Assembly (NCBI GenBank): GCA_009809945.1
Contig: WTPW01001119.1
Coordinates: 128,242 to 192,241 of the forward strand
Source of the DNA: Gigaspora margarita
Lineage: Eukaryota; Glomeromycota; Glomeromycetes; Diversisporales; Gigasporaceae
Direction: 5' to 3'
DNA: 64,000 nt
The notes beneath the pieces are model-generated. The model made no database searches and was not told the DNA's origin. It was given only the letters and a program-made list of their open reading frames with translations. The position numbers and the translations under genes are program-made. How positions within the stretch are numbered: position 1 is the first letter of the stretch; each line of letters begins with the position of its first letter. Shown piece by piece: positions 11,959 through 25,110 of the stretch.

Positions 11959-13456
11959 AGGGTGCTGACAGATATTACGTAATATCATTGGGGGGGTGGG
12001 GGTAAGGCCAAAATCTTACGTTACACTATATAATATATATAATTATATATATAATATAATATATTGCTAATATATTAAAATTTTGAGTATTAATTAAATT
12101 TATATAAAATACAAAAATATACAATAATAGTGTATTTTTGAGTTCTGAACACGTTTACTTAGGGGTCAAAGTTATAATTCATTAGTAAAATTTTGCATGA
12201 TGCTGAATTTTCTATATTTTTATTAATAAAAATATAGAAAATTCTGTATTATGCAAAATTTTACTAATAAATTATAACTTGGAGCTCTAAGTAAACTTGT
12301 TCAGCACTAAAGCCTACATTCTGACGGCATATAATTATTTGATTTTTTCAATTTTTGAAATAAAGATGAGTAAAATTGGTAAATTTTCATCAAAATGTAA
12401 TATTGCTCACCTTTATTTGAAAATATAAATAAATCAAAAAAAATATATGCCAATATAGTGTATTTTTTGATGTTGAACATGTTTACTTAGAGCTCAAAGT
12501 TATGATTAATTAGTACAATTTTGCATTATGTGGAATTTTCTATATTTTTATTAATAAAAATATAGAAAATTCAGAATTATGCAAAATTGTACTAATAAAT
12601 TATAACTTTGAGCTCTAAGTAAACTTGTTCAGCACCAAAAGATACACTATATCGGTATATATTTGTTTGATTTTAATAAATTTTCAAATAAAGATGAGCA
12701 ATATTACATTTTGATGAAAATTTACCAATTTTACTCATCTTTATTTCAAANNNNNNNNNNNNNNNNNNNNNNNNNNNNNNNNNNNNNNNNNNNNNNNNNN
12801 NNNNNNNNNNNNNNNNNNNNNNNNNNNNNNNNNNNNNNNNNNNNNNNNNNNNNNNNNNNNNNNNNNNNNNNNNNNNNNNNNNNNNNNNNNNNNNNNNNNN
12901 NNNNNNNNNNNNNNNNNNNNNNNNNNNNNNNNNNNNNNNNNNNNNNNNNNNNNNNNNNNNNNNNNNNNNNNNNNNNNNNNNNNNNNNNNNNNNNNNNNNN
13001 NNNNNNNNNNNNNNNNNNNNNNNNNNNNNNNNNNNNNNNNNNNNNNNNNNNNNNNNNNNNNNNNNNNNNNNNNNNNNNNNNNNNNATATAGTGTATCTTT
13101 TTGTGCTGAACAAGTTTATTTAGAGCTCAAAGTTATAATTTATTAGTACAATTTTGCATAATTCTGAATTTTCTATATTTTTATTAATAAAAATATAAAT
13201 AATTCTGTATTATGCAAAATTTTACTAATGTAATATGACTTTGGGCACTAAATAAACTTTCTCAGCATGCAAAAATACATTATTTTGGTATATAATTATA
13301 TTTTAAAAAAGTTTATTTAGAACCCAAAATAATAATTTATTAGTAAAATTTTGATAATTTTTTTTTTAAAATTGACCAATCAGAATCCGTCTTATGTGGG
13401 GGGGAGGGGGGTACCCACTTGATAAAAAGATATTACATAATATCTGTCAGCGCCCT
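11959..13456. mobile_element. hairpin-array element, TIR AGGGYGCTGACAG
   Basis: The ends AGGGTGCTGACAGATATTAC and its complement near 13430-13456 bound the element; G-runs lie just inside both ends. Inside are at least three hairpins of about 150 bp (12140-12310, 12465-12640, 13100-13275), each carrying TTTACTTAG and TTATTAGTAAAATTTTGCA with their complements, separated by smaller hairpins of AAATAAAGATGAG. An assembly gap sits where the next hairpin would be expected. Core GTTCTGAACACGTTTACTTA at 12142-12161 recurs at 12471 and 13104. A 239-bp relative with similar ends lies at 53293-53531. Confidence 0.75.
12751..13085. other. assembly gap
   Basis: 335 undetermined bases inside the hairpin array. 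Open frames across it are artefacts. Confidence 1.
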
Positions 13457-13631
13457 AATTGTTTATAATTTATACTAACTCTAATATGAAAAAGTGCTCA
13501 CTCTAACCCTAACTTTAAAAGAGGATTACTTATAAAATATAAACATAGCTAAACTCAATTCATTGTACTATTATTATAACATATAAACTAAAGTTTTATT
13601 TACCAAAGATACTAAAATAGTCTAGCTTATA

Positions 13632-13786
13632 AGGGCTGTGTCATTAATCACCTGATTATTTTTTATTAGAGGCATACCCTCCCTCCTCTTCTTTTTAATA
13701 TAAATTTGATCAGGTTCCTATATATAATTTCAATATTTTTTACCCCCTCTCCCTCTAAAAAATCACCTGATTTTTGTCACTCCTCT
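13632..13786. mobile_element. ~155-bp MITE, copy A
   Basis: Starts AGGGCTGTGTCATTAATCAC, ends with an imperfect complement in which TCACCTGATTTTT mirrors AATCACCTGATT. The interior is pyrimidine-rich (ccccctctccctc). Other copies at 20966-21119 and 54536-54687. It abuts the end of the FAR1/MULE pseudogene. Confidence 0.7.
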
Positions 13787-14759
13787 AACTACAATACTTA
13801 ATTACATTTGCTTGTTCTCTTTATTAAAGCATCTAGGAGCATAATGATTTGTTTTGTGATAAATTTATATTTATACCTGTTTGTACTATTTTTACTATCA
13901 ATATCATTAATGGATACTTGTTGTGTCTTACTGTTACTTGCTTGGTATTCTTCATTAAAAGCTTTCAATCGTTAATTTGAAGGTCTGCCTTTACCTTTAT
14001 ATGCAATTGGATCTTTGATCATTAATATTATAAACATGCCTATTAGATAACATCATACTAGATAAAATCTGATTATCTTCATTATGAACCAGTTGAGTTT
14101 GAGTGTTTCGTATTGCTTCTTTTTTAGCAATATAAGATAAAATAAATTTATCTAAATTATTTTAATCTTTGTCTTCTAATGAATAGTTTAGTGCCTTCTT
14201 AAAATAACCCATAATGTGACTATAATCTATTTTTTTTTGCAAACAGTTCTGAACTTGAACTTCTTGAATGTTATAATAATGTTTAGGAATAAAGCTTTGT
14301 CTGTTATTTTCATCTTGATGCTTCTGAGATGATATGCTAATGAATGGTTCATTATAGATAGAATCAACATTTTTCCAAGCATCATTATTTAGTTATCTTG
14401 TTGGCATTAACATAACATGAAATAAAGCATGTGAATTCTCAACTATTAATTTAAAGTAATGCTGGCAAATAATTCTATATAAAACTAATAGTAAACATGT
14501 ACACAAATATATATTATTATTAAATATAATAAAATACTGGTATGAATTTGGTATTATATGTGGAATAACTCGCCAAACTTCTTTAATTGACTCTCTTGAA
14601 ACCGAGTTTATAAGTTCCTTTAGATAAGTCTGTTGAATATTATAATAAACCTTAATACTTTCTATTGTTTCCTCTTAATTATTCTAATTCCAAATATATA
14701 AAGTGTTTGTGTAGTAATCAAATGCATTCAAGTTAAAGCAAAAAAAAAAAAACTTATTA

Positions 14760-16610
14760 CAGTGGGGTACCAAATTATTGTGGACACTTTTTAAAAATTT
14801 GTATAAAGTTAATTAAGTAAGATATAAAGCTATAAATCATACTATAGATTAAGTAAATCTATATCTTTTAAATAAAAAAAAGTTTATAAAATTCTATGCA
14901 ATACTTTTTAAGATAATTAAGACTATGTAATTTTGTATATTGTTATACAAGTATGAAAATAGTAATATTAAAAAATTGGTTAATATAATTTCTACATATT
15001 AAAAGTTAATTTTTTATTAAGTAAATTAAATATAATTATTAATTAAAATTTGTTCAGCATAACAAATTGTATATAATTCTAAATTTTTAGCAATTTCTAA
15101 AAAATTTTAAATTCACATCACTCTTTCCAATGATCATTTGTACCAAAATTTTTGGACAAACGCAAAACAAAAAGTTCAAGGTGACAGATCAAGAAGCAGC
15201 CATACTTACAGTTTTTGTAAAGGTCAATGACTCTTCTACTCTCCAGGACTCCTTTACATATTTGGTATGCAAGCCAGAAGTGTCAGTTGTGCAAGATAAC
15301 TGGCAACGTGCTCTTGGTACAAGAAATTCTGGTAAAAGATAGTGGCTTTCGTTGACGAAGTTTGTATAGTTGGCTTAGGAGTGAGCCAAGAAATGAGTTT
15401 TGCGCACATTCTTTAAGAAAATTTTATGGTCAAGTACAAAATACCGAACACCACATACCATATTCTTGCTTGGCCTTTTTTTTTCTGGAATTTTGATAAA
15501 AAGTGAGAAATCCGGCATACCCCCTCCAAAAGATCAACATTATTGTTCCTATCCTAATCGGAAAGAAGGTACATGAAGTTGTAAACAGGAATAACGCGTA
15601 ATGAATTGGTAACGCATAGGAGTTGGTTGATCAGAGGAAATAAATTCTAGAACTTTCTTTATGCATTATAATACTAGGCGAGGCGATTCCTTGTGCAGTA
15701 TTATATAATTTTTATCGTTTAGTGTTTAGACGTATTAACATCTTCATTTTCTGTTTTTTCATGACTTTATTTTTGTTCTTCTTGTTTACTATGTCTTTTT
15801 CATTTTTTTATTTTGATTTTGTTTGTAGAATTTCGTTTAGTTGTATTTTCCCTCTTTATTTTTTCCTTTTTTTATTCATCTTTATAAGTAGCTCAGGAAT
15901 GAAGTTTTTAAAGGAATGGTCTATAAAAAGGTAGCTAAGAACCTGGATATGTTCTCGAAGAAATATATGAGTGATGTCATATATGGCTTGGAGACTAACA
16001 AATATCAGTGCAACAACCATACCTGGGCACTAGTGGAGTTGTCAGGTATTAGCCTAATGTTATAGTTAGAAATAGTTTATTTGTATCTTGTATATAAAAA
16101 CTTCTAATAAATTAGCGCAAGGTTGTAAAATGAAAAAAAAATAAAAATTTTAAATTAAATATTGCTAAAAATATAAAAATTAAATTATTAAATTTAAAAT
16201 TAATAAATTTCTAAATATAGTAATTATTATTATCTTTAGTAATTTAATAAATATTTTTTAAAAAATTTTAAAAATTTTAAAAATGTATATAATTTGTTAT
16301 GCCAAATAAATTTTAATTAATAATTAAGCTTAGTTTACTTAATAAAAAATAAAGTTTTATATATACTAAAAATTAGTGACCAGATTTATATTAAATCTAT
16401 ATTATAAACTAGGTTTAGTACTTATCTAAAAATCAAAATTTTACTTAAACTTAATTATTTTAAAAACTATTGCATAGAGTTTTATAAATTTTTTTTATTT
16501 TGAAGATATAGATTTGCTTAATTTATAGTATTATTTATAACTTCATATCTTACTTATTTAACTCTATACAAATTTTTAAAAAGTGTCCACAATAATATAG
16601 TACCTTACTG
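14760..16610. mobile_element. Tc1-like element with ~190-bp TIRs
   Basis: The ends CAGTGGGGTACCAAATTATT and CAGTAAGGTACTATATTATT (complement) continue as inverted repeats for about 190 bp. The left flank is TA and the right flank CA, so a mutated TA duplication is likely. Both end sequence and length suit Tc1/mariner. The middle (15125-15980) holds no recognisable DDE transposase but sequence of an unclassified repeat family also found at 23330-24310. It interrupts the FAR1/MULE frame between residues of the MULE tail and the SWIM finger. Confidence 0.7.
15125..15980 (+). repeat. unclassified dispersed repeat, copy 1
   Basis: Shares with the minus strand of 23330-24310 the string around GAAGTGTCAGTTGTGCAAGA, the peptide EVSVVQDN, the run CTCTTGGTACAAGAAATTCT, and AGTATTATATAATTTTTAT. 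It includes a short hydrophobic open frame at 15722-15934. I do not recognise it; possibly part of the Tc1-like element's cargo or a separate insertion. Confidence 0.4.
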
Positions 16611-18229
16611 CATTTGACCATCATTCAATTCATTACAATCATTTGAGTCTTGGTCTTCAAATTCAAAAGCATAACTAATATCCAATTTTTTATATTTATA
16701 AAGTACTGATTTACACATTTGTTTATGAATTTCCTTAATTATCCATAATATAAAGTATTTTTGAATTGTACTTCTAATTTTACAAAAGAACCTCTCTACA
16801 ATAAACAATTGATGTTGATTTATTGATTTGTGCTTCCATTCAATAAAGCTTTTATTTAACAATTTTCTTTGCATATAAAGTTCTAAAGCTTTAACCACAT
16901 CTGATATACTAGAACTAAAAGCAACTGACTTATAAATAATAGCATTTATCAACTCATCATGCTGGTTAGATTGCATTTTAGCTATGAATATTCAATTAAT
17001 AAATGGCCTTGCCCAAAATTCTTGAATTGAATAAATTGAATTATTTAAATATTTGCTAATGCCATAATACTTCTCCAATAAAGAACTAAATCGATGCTCA
17101 AAAACTTCAATACACAATGAATTTTATGTTTTTCAAAAGTCAGAAATAAATTCATTAAAATTTATATTTCCAAGTATTGTTTTAAGCTGCTTTGGCAAGT
17201 TTTGAGACAAATACTATATATAGTAAACATGATAAGAATTTTTATAAATTACTTGACATGCTGCATTCATTGCAAGATTCATATTAGTTATTATAACTCA
17301 TAGTTCAGTATTAGTTTTATCTAGAGTTTGTTGCAAAACCTATTCATAGCTTTCTTGAGTTTCATCATTCAAAAAAGCCTGTGTGTCTAGCCATGGTTTG
17401 TCATCATTATCAACAAGAATGAATAATGAAAGAGGAAAATTATATTTATTCATTCTTGAAGTATTGTCATGTAAAATGACATCATAATATTGAGACTATA
17501 GCATAACTTGACTTGACATCATTCAAAAAATACCAGATAGGTGATTACTGTTTGCATTTATTAAAGGTTGAATGAACATTATAGGATCTTCTTTTTGCTA
17601 TTAAATAATAATTTTAATAAATATTACATATCAGATTCAACAACTTGTTTTTCACGCTTGATTTTTTGGATGGCATTAGTTAAATCTGTGTGAAAAAAAG
17701 TTAATTTGGAAACAAAGATCATAACAAATTCCTTATCATATATGCATCACAATGCCAAAATACAATAGCATGCTCAATTTCACTCATTATAGGCTCATCA
17801 AACTTTCAAAATGCTGTTGCAAATCTTGTATTATCAATATTAATAACATGATTATATTCAAGATCAATAAAAGTTATATGTACAAAGTTGTTTATTTCTG
17901 AATTACTTAAATTAATATGCCATTTGCAGTCTGTTTTTTTAGAACCTCTAAGACACTACTATTCTAATAGTTTGGTTTTGTTTGGCTTGTATTTTCTAGC
18001 ATTTTCAAATACATATGTTCTTTTTTTAACCATACAATCACCTAATGCTATTAATCAAGATTTATAATATTTAACTCTATATCAAGTTATTACAAATCTA
18101 TTTTGCTACCCATATTCTTTTAAATAGTGTTCTGCAAGTGACCAGGAATCAAAGCATTGCCCAACAAACAGCTCTACAGGTGTATTACTTTTATCAACAT
18201 CCTCAAAATTTTTGGAACCTTAAAAAAAA

Positions 18230-18676
18230 AAAAAAACTAATAAAATAAAAATGAAAATGATTTTTAAACACAATATGTACAAATAAAGTTCACATTCTTA
18301 CTTGTTATATTGTCCTTCCAGATATGTCTTAATTTCTCTTTAGGTAATTAAGCAACTCTCTCTTTTTATATAATGTTTAAAGATCCTTGCTTACTTTTAC
18401 ATAGAGTTATATTAACTACTCGCAAGAAGAAAAAAGTTTTTGTTCATTCTCTCTTTTTATATTTGTTTACATCATACATAATTAATTCCATTATGATTAT
18501 TTGTTACACAATTACTAAATTTTAATTTCTGATACATCACTAATATTTCACTATAATGCAATATTACTGCATCTGTAGTATATAAATATATTCTATTTAA
18601 ATTATATTGTTATTTGATTATATAAATTTAGTAAATTTCACAAACTCAAAATATTTTGAAATAATTTAAATAAATA
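18230..18676. other. AT-rich spacer
   Basis: Nothing recognisable; it contains TTCGAAAT-like intron words at its end. Confidence 0.35.
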
Positions 18677-18989
18677 CCATATATTTCTAAAAATAAACTA
18701 CTTTTTTTGGACCAAAAATTACACAAAAAATGTGGAATAGCTTATTTTTGAATTGTTGAATTTTTAATAAAATTTAAAATATACTAATAAAAAGTTGTCA
18801 AAATGATATAAAATTTTTATTATAAGTGTATTTTGATGTTTTAAACAAGTTTACTTAATAGCACTTTTGAGGTTTACTTAGTAAAAAATTTGGACTTTTA
18901 TATGTAGCAACTGCTAATATGTTTTTGAAATTTTTGAAAAAAATTAGGATAGCTTATTTTCAGTGTAGCTTATTTTTGGGAATATACAG
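18677..18989. mobile_element. 313-bp MITE in TA, older copy
   Basis: Second copy of the 48015 family: degenerate TIRs (CCATATATTTCTAAAAATAA and complement), TA flanks, and core GTTTTAAACAAGTTTACTTA at 18838-18857. Confidence 0.75.
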
Positions 18990-18999
18990 TAAAATTATT

Positions 19000-19478
19000 T
19001 TAATAGTTAATGCTTTAAATTATCACTATTTCGTAATATTTAATTTATAATATATTTTCTATAATTTGTTTTATATTGAGTTATTTTTGAAATATTGCAA
19101 ATATTCATAATATTATATAATCTTATGTAATTTTTTAGAAACATTTCAAAACTTTAAATTTGTTAATACAAATAAACTATTTGATTTATTTTATAATATT
19201 TATTGTTTCTGTTATTATATAAGTCAATTTATTTTACAACCTTTTGAAATATTTCAGATTATTTCGAATTTTTTGCAAATTATTTTACAATATACTTTGA
19301 TATATTTCAAAATAAATTTTGTAATATTTTGTAATAAATTACATAGTACACCATATCAATCATAAGATTTTTATTATATTATAGGCCATAATAACTTACA
19401 TAAGATTACATATATATAATTTGCTGATATAGTAAAATTTTGTTGTATTAATTATATAGTTTTTATAGAAAAAGTTTA
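19000..19478. repeat. AAATATTTCAAATTATTT word block
   Basis: Reiterated ATTTCAAAATAATTTTGCAAAT-type words, matching those at 58230-58420 in inverted orientation, together with a shared segment (19365-19430 against 58000-58070) containing TATAGGCCATAATAACTTA. Probably two ends or copies of one old element. Confidence 0.45.
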
Positions 19479-19489
19479 TGAAAATGAAT

Positions 19490-20130
19490 ATAAAGGACCT
19501 GCAGATTGATAATATATTAGTTATACTCCTGGGTTCTAATCACAAGGTTGCCAGTTCAAGTCAGATCATTTATATAAGGTTTTTAAAAGAAAAAGGTACT
19601 GTACTAGGGCCACAATTGGCAATTAGCCACATTTTTAAAAATGTACAATTAGTGCTCAATAAAAAAATAATAGATATTTCTGATAAAATTCTAGTTAACT
19701 AAAAAGAATATTTCTAGTGGAATTTTGGTTGAACAGAAAATGATAAAAATGAAAAGTTGTACCAACCTAATAAAAGAAAAGGATTTCAGAAGAAATTAGA
19801 ACAGTATAGTTTTATATCTGAAATGAAAAGAGACCATAAACTTCAAAGAGGACAAATGAAAGGAAGTACTAAACCACTTTCTATTAGAATGATTAACCAA
19901 AAAACCTGTTAGAAGCTAAAAACTAACAAATACTACCAGCAGGCTGGGTAAACTGAATAACAGATATTTAGGTAACCAAGTATAGAATTAGATAGTACAA
20001 CTAAGTCTAGTATTGTAATAAATATAAAAATATAAATATATAATTAGAAACACATAGTCTTAATAAAGATCACTAATAGTGACTTCAGTTAAACCCTTGA
20101 AAAGATTAAAAAAAATGAATATAAACTTGA
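19490..20130 (+). mobile_element. tRNA-derived SINE-like copy
   Basis: A degenerate tRNA-like head with A box TAATATATTAG (19510-19520) and B box AGTTCAAGTCA (19553-19563), at the same spacing as the heads at 51363 and 53922. A 550-bp AT-rich body follows. Tail and target duplications are not clear. Confidence 0.45.
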
Positions 20131-20384
20131 AATTATTAAACAGTATTAAAAAACAATATAAAGTACAGTATTTAATTTTTAAAATTTTGTATTTGATACA
20201 AATTACTAAAAGATTTTTAAATTTATAATTCTAATTGTATTTTATTAGAATAACTTAATTTTTTTAATATAGCAATATATATACATTGTAAAAAAAAAAT
20301 AATAAAAAGTATAATATCTCTAATTGCTTAAGTTGATAAAAAAAAATAAAATAATATCTCTAATGTATTAGAGTATATAAAAAT

Positions 20385-21240
20385 CTTCTTGGAGTACTAA
20401 AAAAGAAAATCATGCTTAGCAAGTTCCAAGTGAAGAATAGTGATCTTTGATAGTATCACCAAACAAAGTTAAAATAGGTAGACAAACTAGAAATAACTAA
20501 ACATATAAAGGGTTGGAGAACCCTACTAACTAAGTCACTAAAGTCATACTGAACCAATCCTTCTGAGCTATTAAATTAAGAGTTTAGAAAGTACTAGAGA
20601 AAATACTTAGAAAGATAAAAGGATAATATACTAGAATTAATAAATTTCACAAGTGCAGAAGTAGGTAATAGTAGCAGTTTAAAATAACCTTTAACTGCAA
20701 GTTTAAGCCTCAAAAATGTGTAAATTACTAAAGTGTAGATAAATACCTGTATAAAAGTAGTACCACTCTATTAAGCTTTTTGCAAAGATATTTGTTCTAT
20801 AAGTAGAATATAGAGTTCTAAGGTTATAGAAACTGAATCTGAACCATAAGCCAGTAATACAAGATAAGCTAGTAGACTAAAGGATTTAAATAGCAATGCT
20901 ATTATGTAGATCAGCTAGTGTAGAACTCTAGGATGGCTACTTAAATAGATTATCAAAGTTGTAAAAGCAGTGTCATTAATCACCAGATTATTTTTTATTA
21001 GAGACCTACTCCTCCTCCCCCCTCTATAATATAGATTTGGTCAGGTTTCTATATATAATTACAGCATTTTTTACCCCCTCTCCCTCTCTAAAAAATCATC
21101 TGATTTTTGTCACTCCCCTAAATATAACTAGTTGTACTTTCATTATTATAACAAATACTAGTAGTATTTATATGAACTACTGATGGCTCTAACATCTTGA
21201 ATAAAAATCTCCTGGTCCAAATACAAATATTTTAAATTCA
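20385..21240 (+). mobile_element. retroposon, truncated old copy 2
   Basis: Follows the body of 4294-5331 from about its position 4545 (AGCAAGTTCC, then CAGAAGTAGGTAATAGTAGC at 20648-20667) to the end (CTTGAATAAAAATCTC). The tRNA head is missing. Relative to the young copy most differences are C to T or G to A. It is opened by the MITE at 20966-21119. Confidence 0.7.
20966..21119. mobile_element. ~155-bp MITE, copy B
   Basis: Same family as 13632-13786, inserted in the retroposon copy between GTTGTAAA and TATAACTAGTTGTAC; the young copy 4294-5331 shows the uninterrupted sequence at 5191-5215. Confidence 0.7.
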
Positions 21241-21460
21241 AAAAAAATAAAAATAATAAGTATAATATTAATAATTAATAATTTTTAGTTAATAGTAGTA
21301 ATTGCTTTGTATCATATAACTTAAATATGCTTTTTGGATTTAAAATATGCCTATAGCCATGTTCTAAAAGTATATCCAAAGGATATGCCCATACTTTTGT
21401 ATTTATAATTCTACAATAATAGGAATTTAATTGGACATTATAAATTTTTTATAAGATATA

Positions 21461-22081
21461 TGGTCCAGTACAAAAAGGTTCTTACTTTAAAAGTTATTGG
21501 TAAACATTTTTTTTACATAATAATTTTTAATATTTTTAATTTATTATAAGTGACTACTATGTGAATTAATTAAAATATAATTATTTATTAACTTTTTTGA
21601 TAAAATAAAAATTTTATTTATGCTAACTTTTTTAAAAAATTGATTATAAAATTTATTATATAAATTTAATAGTAATTTTTATATATTTTATATAGTAAAA
21701 AAATACAATTGCTTGACTTTAATACCGAATTTTTTAAAAATGGATATCCAAATTTTGCCCAAATTTTGACTATATATTCATTATGTGAACATTAATGCAC
21801 TTGTGTAATACAAACTTATAAAACTTCATACTTTTTCAAAATGTTTAAAATAGATTTTTTTTAAAACAAACTTTTTTTTGTTTTATTTAATTCAAAAAGT
21901 TACATATAATAAACTGTTAAAATAAAATAATATTATAATAATAAAAATTATACACAAAGATAAATTATAACCTACTTTGTTTTATATAAAAAAATTAGAA
22001 ATATTTAATTAAAACTTATACAGCTATTTAAGTACAAAAAATAAATACATTTTTAGGTACGAAACTTTTTGCACCGGATCA
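21461..22081. mobile_element. 621-bp Tc1-type MITE in TA
   Basis: The ends TGGTCCAGTACAAAAAGGTT and the complement of GAAACTTTTTGCACCGGATCA are inverted, with TA on both sides. The interior is AT-rich with no frame. Confidence 0.7.
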
Positions 22082-23160
22082 TAATAAAATTACTATAAAA
22101 TTTATCTTTGGCTAAATTAAACTTAATTTAGACCAATATAGTATTGCTAATACAAAATATCTTTAATCTATATATTATTATTTTTTTGCTAGGCTTTGGT
22201 CTTTTAAGTTAACAATTAGTATCTAAAAATTGAATCTATAATATATAATATGCATATACTATGAAATAGTATTAAACTTTTTTATATTATTAAATAAGAA
22301 ACTATAAACTTATCTCTTAATTTGTAAACAAATTTATTTGTGTTTTTGAACTTATTTAGCTCTAATTTACTTTTTAAAATACTATAATAATTAAATAAAA
22401 CTTTGTACAATTATATTTGAAAATAAGAATTACTTTTATGCAAAATTAGTTTTTATTTTATAAAAAAAAAATTAAAAGTTATATATAAGCTAAAAATATA
22501 AAATTTTTAAAAAGAAATTTTTTTAAAAAAATTTTATTACAATTTCTCTGTAATCTTATTTAGTTTTAGTTTTAGATCTATAGTTTTTAAAAAATATTAT
22601 AATTTATATAAAGAATAACAACTTTATTATTACAACATTAGTGATTTACTTGTAAAAATTAAGATTTGTATTAAAAATAAAACTTTTTTTATAAATAGAA
22701 ACATAAAATTTAAGAAGATCTAAAAAAAATTTATAGTAAAAGTTTTAAAACAAAACTTTAATCTTTTATTTTACCAAAGTTTTTTAATAAATTTTTTGAA
22801 ATTTAATAGTTTTTTAATATATAAAATTTACTAATTAACTGCTTTTTATCAATTAGTTGAATATATTATCTGTAGCCTTGGTTTTACTATTTTGAATAAA
22901 AGCTTTTGGGTATAGTTGTGTGTTATCATACAGACAAATTCAAGGGACTAGAGAAACAGAACTCTATTTGGCAAGTCCTAAGTTAAAAAATAGTAAAGGT
23001 TTTTAATAGTGCTATAATATGCAACACTTAAAGACTAAAATGCTAATTTGCAATGAATTTGTACCATTTTTAAAAATTTATAATGAATTTTGATGGTTTA
23101 TTGATTTCTTATATTTTGATTGATTAAAATTTTTTTTTTTAGTGCTAAAATTTTATTAAT
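22082..23160. other. AT-rich stretch without gene
   Basis: Very AT-rich with no frame. Around 22930-23000 there is GCAAGTCCTAAGTTAAAAAATAG-like sequence, weakly like the retroposon body, so a shredded fragment of that family is possible. Confidence 0.35.
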
Positions 23161-23329
23161 TGTAAGGATGATGCTGAAATTTTTTTTTTTTTATGCTTAA
23201 GCAGTCCTGCAGTGACTCTTTATTAAAATACGTAAGAATTTTCAGGAAAATACATGGTGACTTCTAATACTGTGAGCCCTATATCACACTGATTCTATTT
23301 TTCAAGAATGCAATATGTGACCTGTCGCA

Positions 23330-24310
23330 CTAGTTTAATACTACAAACTAGAAGTTTGAAATGTCAAACTAAAGGGCGTTATCGAACAGCCTAATTTTAA
23401 AACCTTTTTCTTCAAGCTTCTCAAGTAAAGGAATTCTAATAAAAAAAATACAAATATATAAAAAATAACAGGAGAAAATAAAAGGAGGATAGACATCACT
23501 ACCTAAACGAATACCAAAATCGAAACAAAATAAAATGAAAAAAAATAAGGAAAAAGCAAAAATTAGACTGAACGACAGCACCAATTTCACCTGGGTCCAA
23601 TTATAAAAATTATATAATACTAATTGATAGATACCAAGTATTATATTTATAGCAAAAAATGTGTAAAAAAGTTGATAAAAAAAATAGTAAAAAAAGAAAA
23701 GAAAACTACAGCTAAAAAAATATTCTAGAAAGAAATTTTAATTCGTGTTTATCTCCAAACTATCCACGTCCTGAAATTTACTCATGACTTGATCCAATTC
23801 GGAAGCTGCATTTCCAAAATGGAAGAGTAAACAATGCTAATCTTTTGGAGAGGGTAAGCTGAAACGTCCACTTTTGTTGAAATTTCGAAAAGCCAAAAGA
23901 GCGGATAGAGGTCACTTGAAGCAAATTTAAAAGAAAGTATAAAAAGATAAAACTCATTTTTTTGTTGTTTCCCATTGTTTTATCACAATATTCTTTGTCG
24001 ACAAAGACTACTATCGTCTTTACTAGAATTTCTTGTACCAAGAGCACCAACTGCTAGTTATCTTGCACAACTGACACTTCTAGCTTGCATGCTAAATATA
24101 AAAGAGGAGTTCCTGGTGCAGCAGTTGACCTTTTTTTAAAAACCGTATATTGTATTGTCCTATAGTACTTTAAGTATCTTGCAACGCTCCAACAAAAAAC
24201 TTTTTGTTTTTCTTCTGTCAGAAATTTGGTCCAGATGATCATTAGAAAGAGTTTATAATAGTTCTTTGATAATGCTAAAATCAAATGATGCTAAAATTCA
24301 TATATTTTTG
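23330..24310 (-). repeat. unclassified dispersed repeat, copy 2
   Basis: Minus-strand relative of 15125-15980, sharing the EVSVVQDN peptide and surrounding DNA. It includes hydrophobic open frames at 23590-23369 and 24050-23778 that have no recognisable similarity and no supporting splice signals. Confidence 0.4.
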
Positions 24311-25110
24311 TATTATCAGATTTCTTAAAATTTCTAAAAATCATGTAAACAATCAATCTATACTATATCAAATACTATAACTGGTCAGTATGAACTCATA
24401 TAGAAGAGTCTCTAAAATTCCAGATTGGAATATATCAGAGTACATTGGAATCATGATTAGCTAGATCAGAATTGATCAATTTTGCCCCAAGATCATAAAA
24501 ATTTTACTAATAAATTATATTTATTCATTAAGTAAAAAATAATTTTGCTATTTAATAAAGATAAAAGCATGGTCTTACCTTTAACATTAAAAAAAAAATA
24601 ATAATAATTTTGCTATAGAACCTGCTAACAAGTAGAGCTAAACACCAATCTAGATCTGATACATCCAACCTGGAAATTTGGGAACAGCTCTATAAAAATT
24701 ATCGGTATACTTATATACTATATAAATCGCATTCTTGATATCTATATACTATTTATATATAAAAGACCTTTTAATTTTATCAAAAAGGCAACCCTAAACC
24801 TAATCCTAACCACGAAGCAAAAAGCATCTATAAAATCAATAACAAAAAAAAAATTTTTTTAAAAATTAGCCAATAAACAAAGGCCAAAACATATGGCTTG
24901 TTCTATTTTGGTTAATTTTTTAATATATTATATAAAAATTGAGTATGTTTAAAGTAGTATAAATCAAAAATATATAATAATTATTTTTAAATAAAGCTGC
25001 TAAGTTGTAGCAAATTAACTTGCCTAAAATTTAGCAGCATTCTTTTTTTTATATTCTTTCTGTATTATGAGCTATTAATTTTTAAAATTATTTTAGTCTT
25101 TAGGTGTCAT
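24310..25110. other. mixed AT-rich stretch
   Basis: No gene. It contains a run of degenerate AACCCTAAACCTAATCC words at 24783-24810, as seen inside several MITEs here. Confidence 0.35.

Larger units (their letters stand above)
13798..18225 (-). pseudogene. decayed FAR1/MULE transposase
   Basis: Read on the minus strand, the order is that of FAR1-related MULE transposases. From 18200: an N-terminal stretch NFEDVDKSNTPVELFVGQCF, then the FAR1-type zinc-binding region with YKPNKTKLLE, KKTDCKWHINLS and LEYNHVINIDNTRF (18010-17830). Then IKREKQVVESD (about 17650) and the MULE core, traceable around 17500-17000 (for example MNKYNFPLSLFILVDND). An open block at 16976-16605 follows, then, after the inserted element, a SWIM-type finger (CTC with ICQHYF, about 14480-14440) and a basic tail KGKGRPSN near 13990. 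MULE proteins move Mutator-like elements and FAR1 types bind DNA. Stops fall mostly where CAG, CAA, CGA or TGG would be expected. Frameshifts are also present. It is split by the Tc1-like element 14760-16610. Terminal repeats were not identified. Confidence 0.8.

Noticed and set aside
12663-13113. Open frames across 12663-13113 and 61835-62894
   Set aside because: They consist of undetermined bases in assembly gaps.
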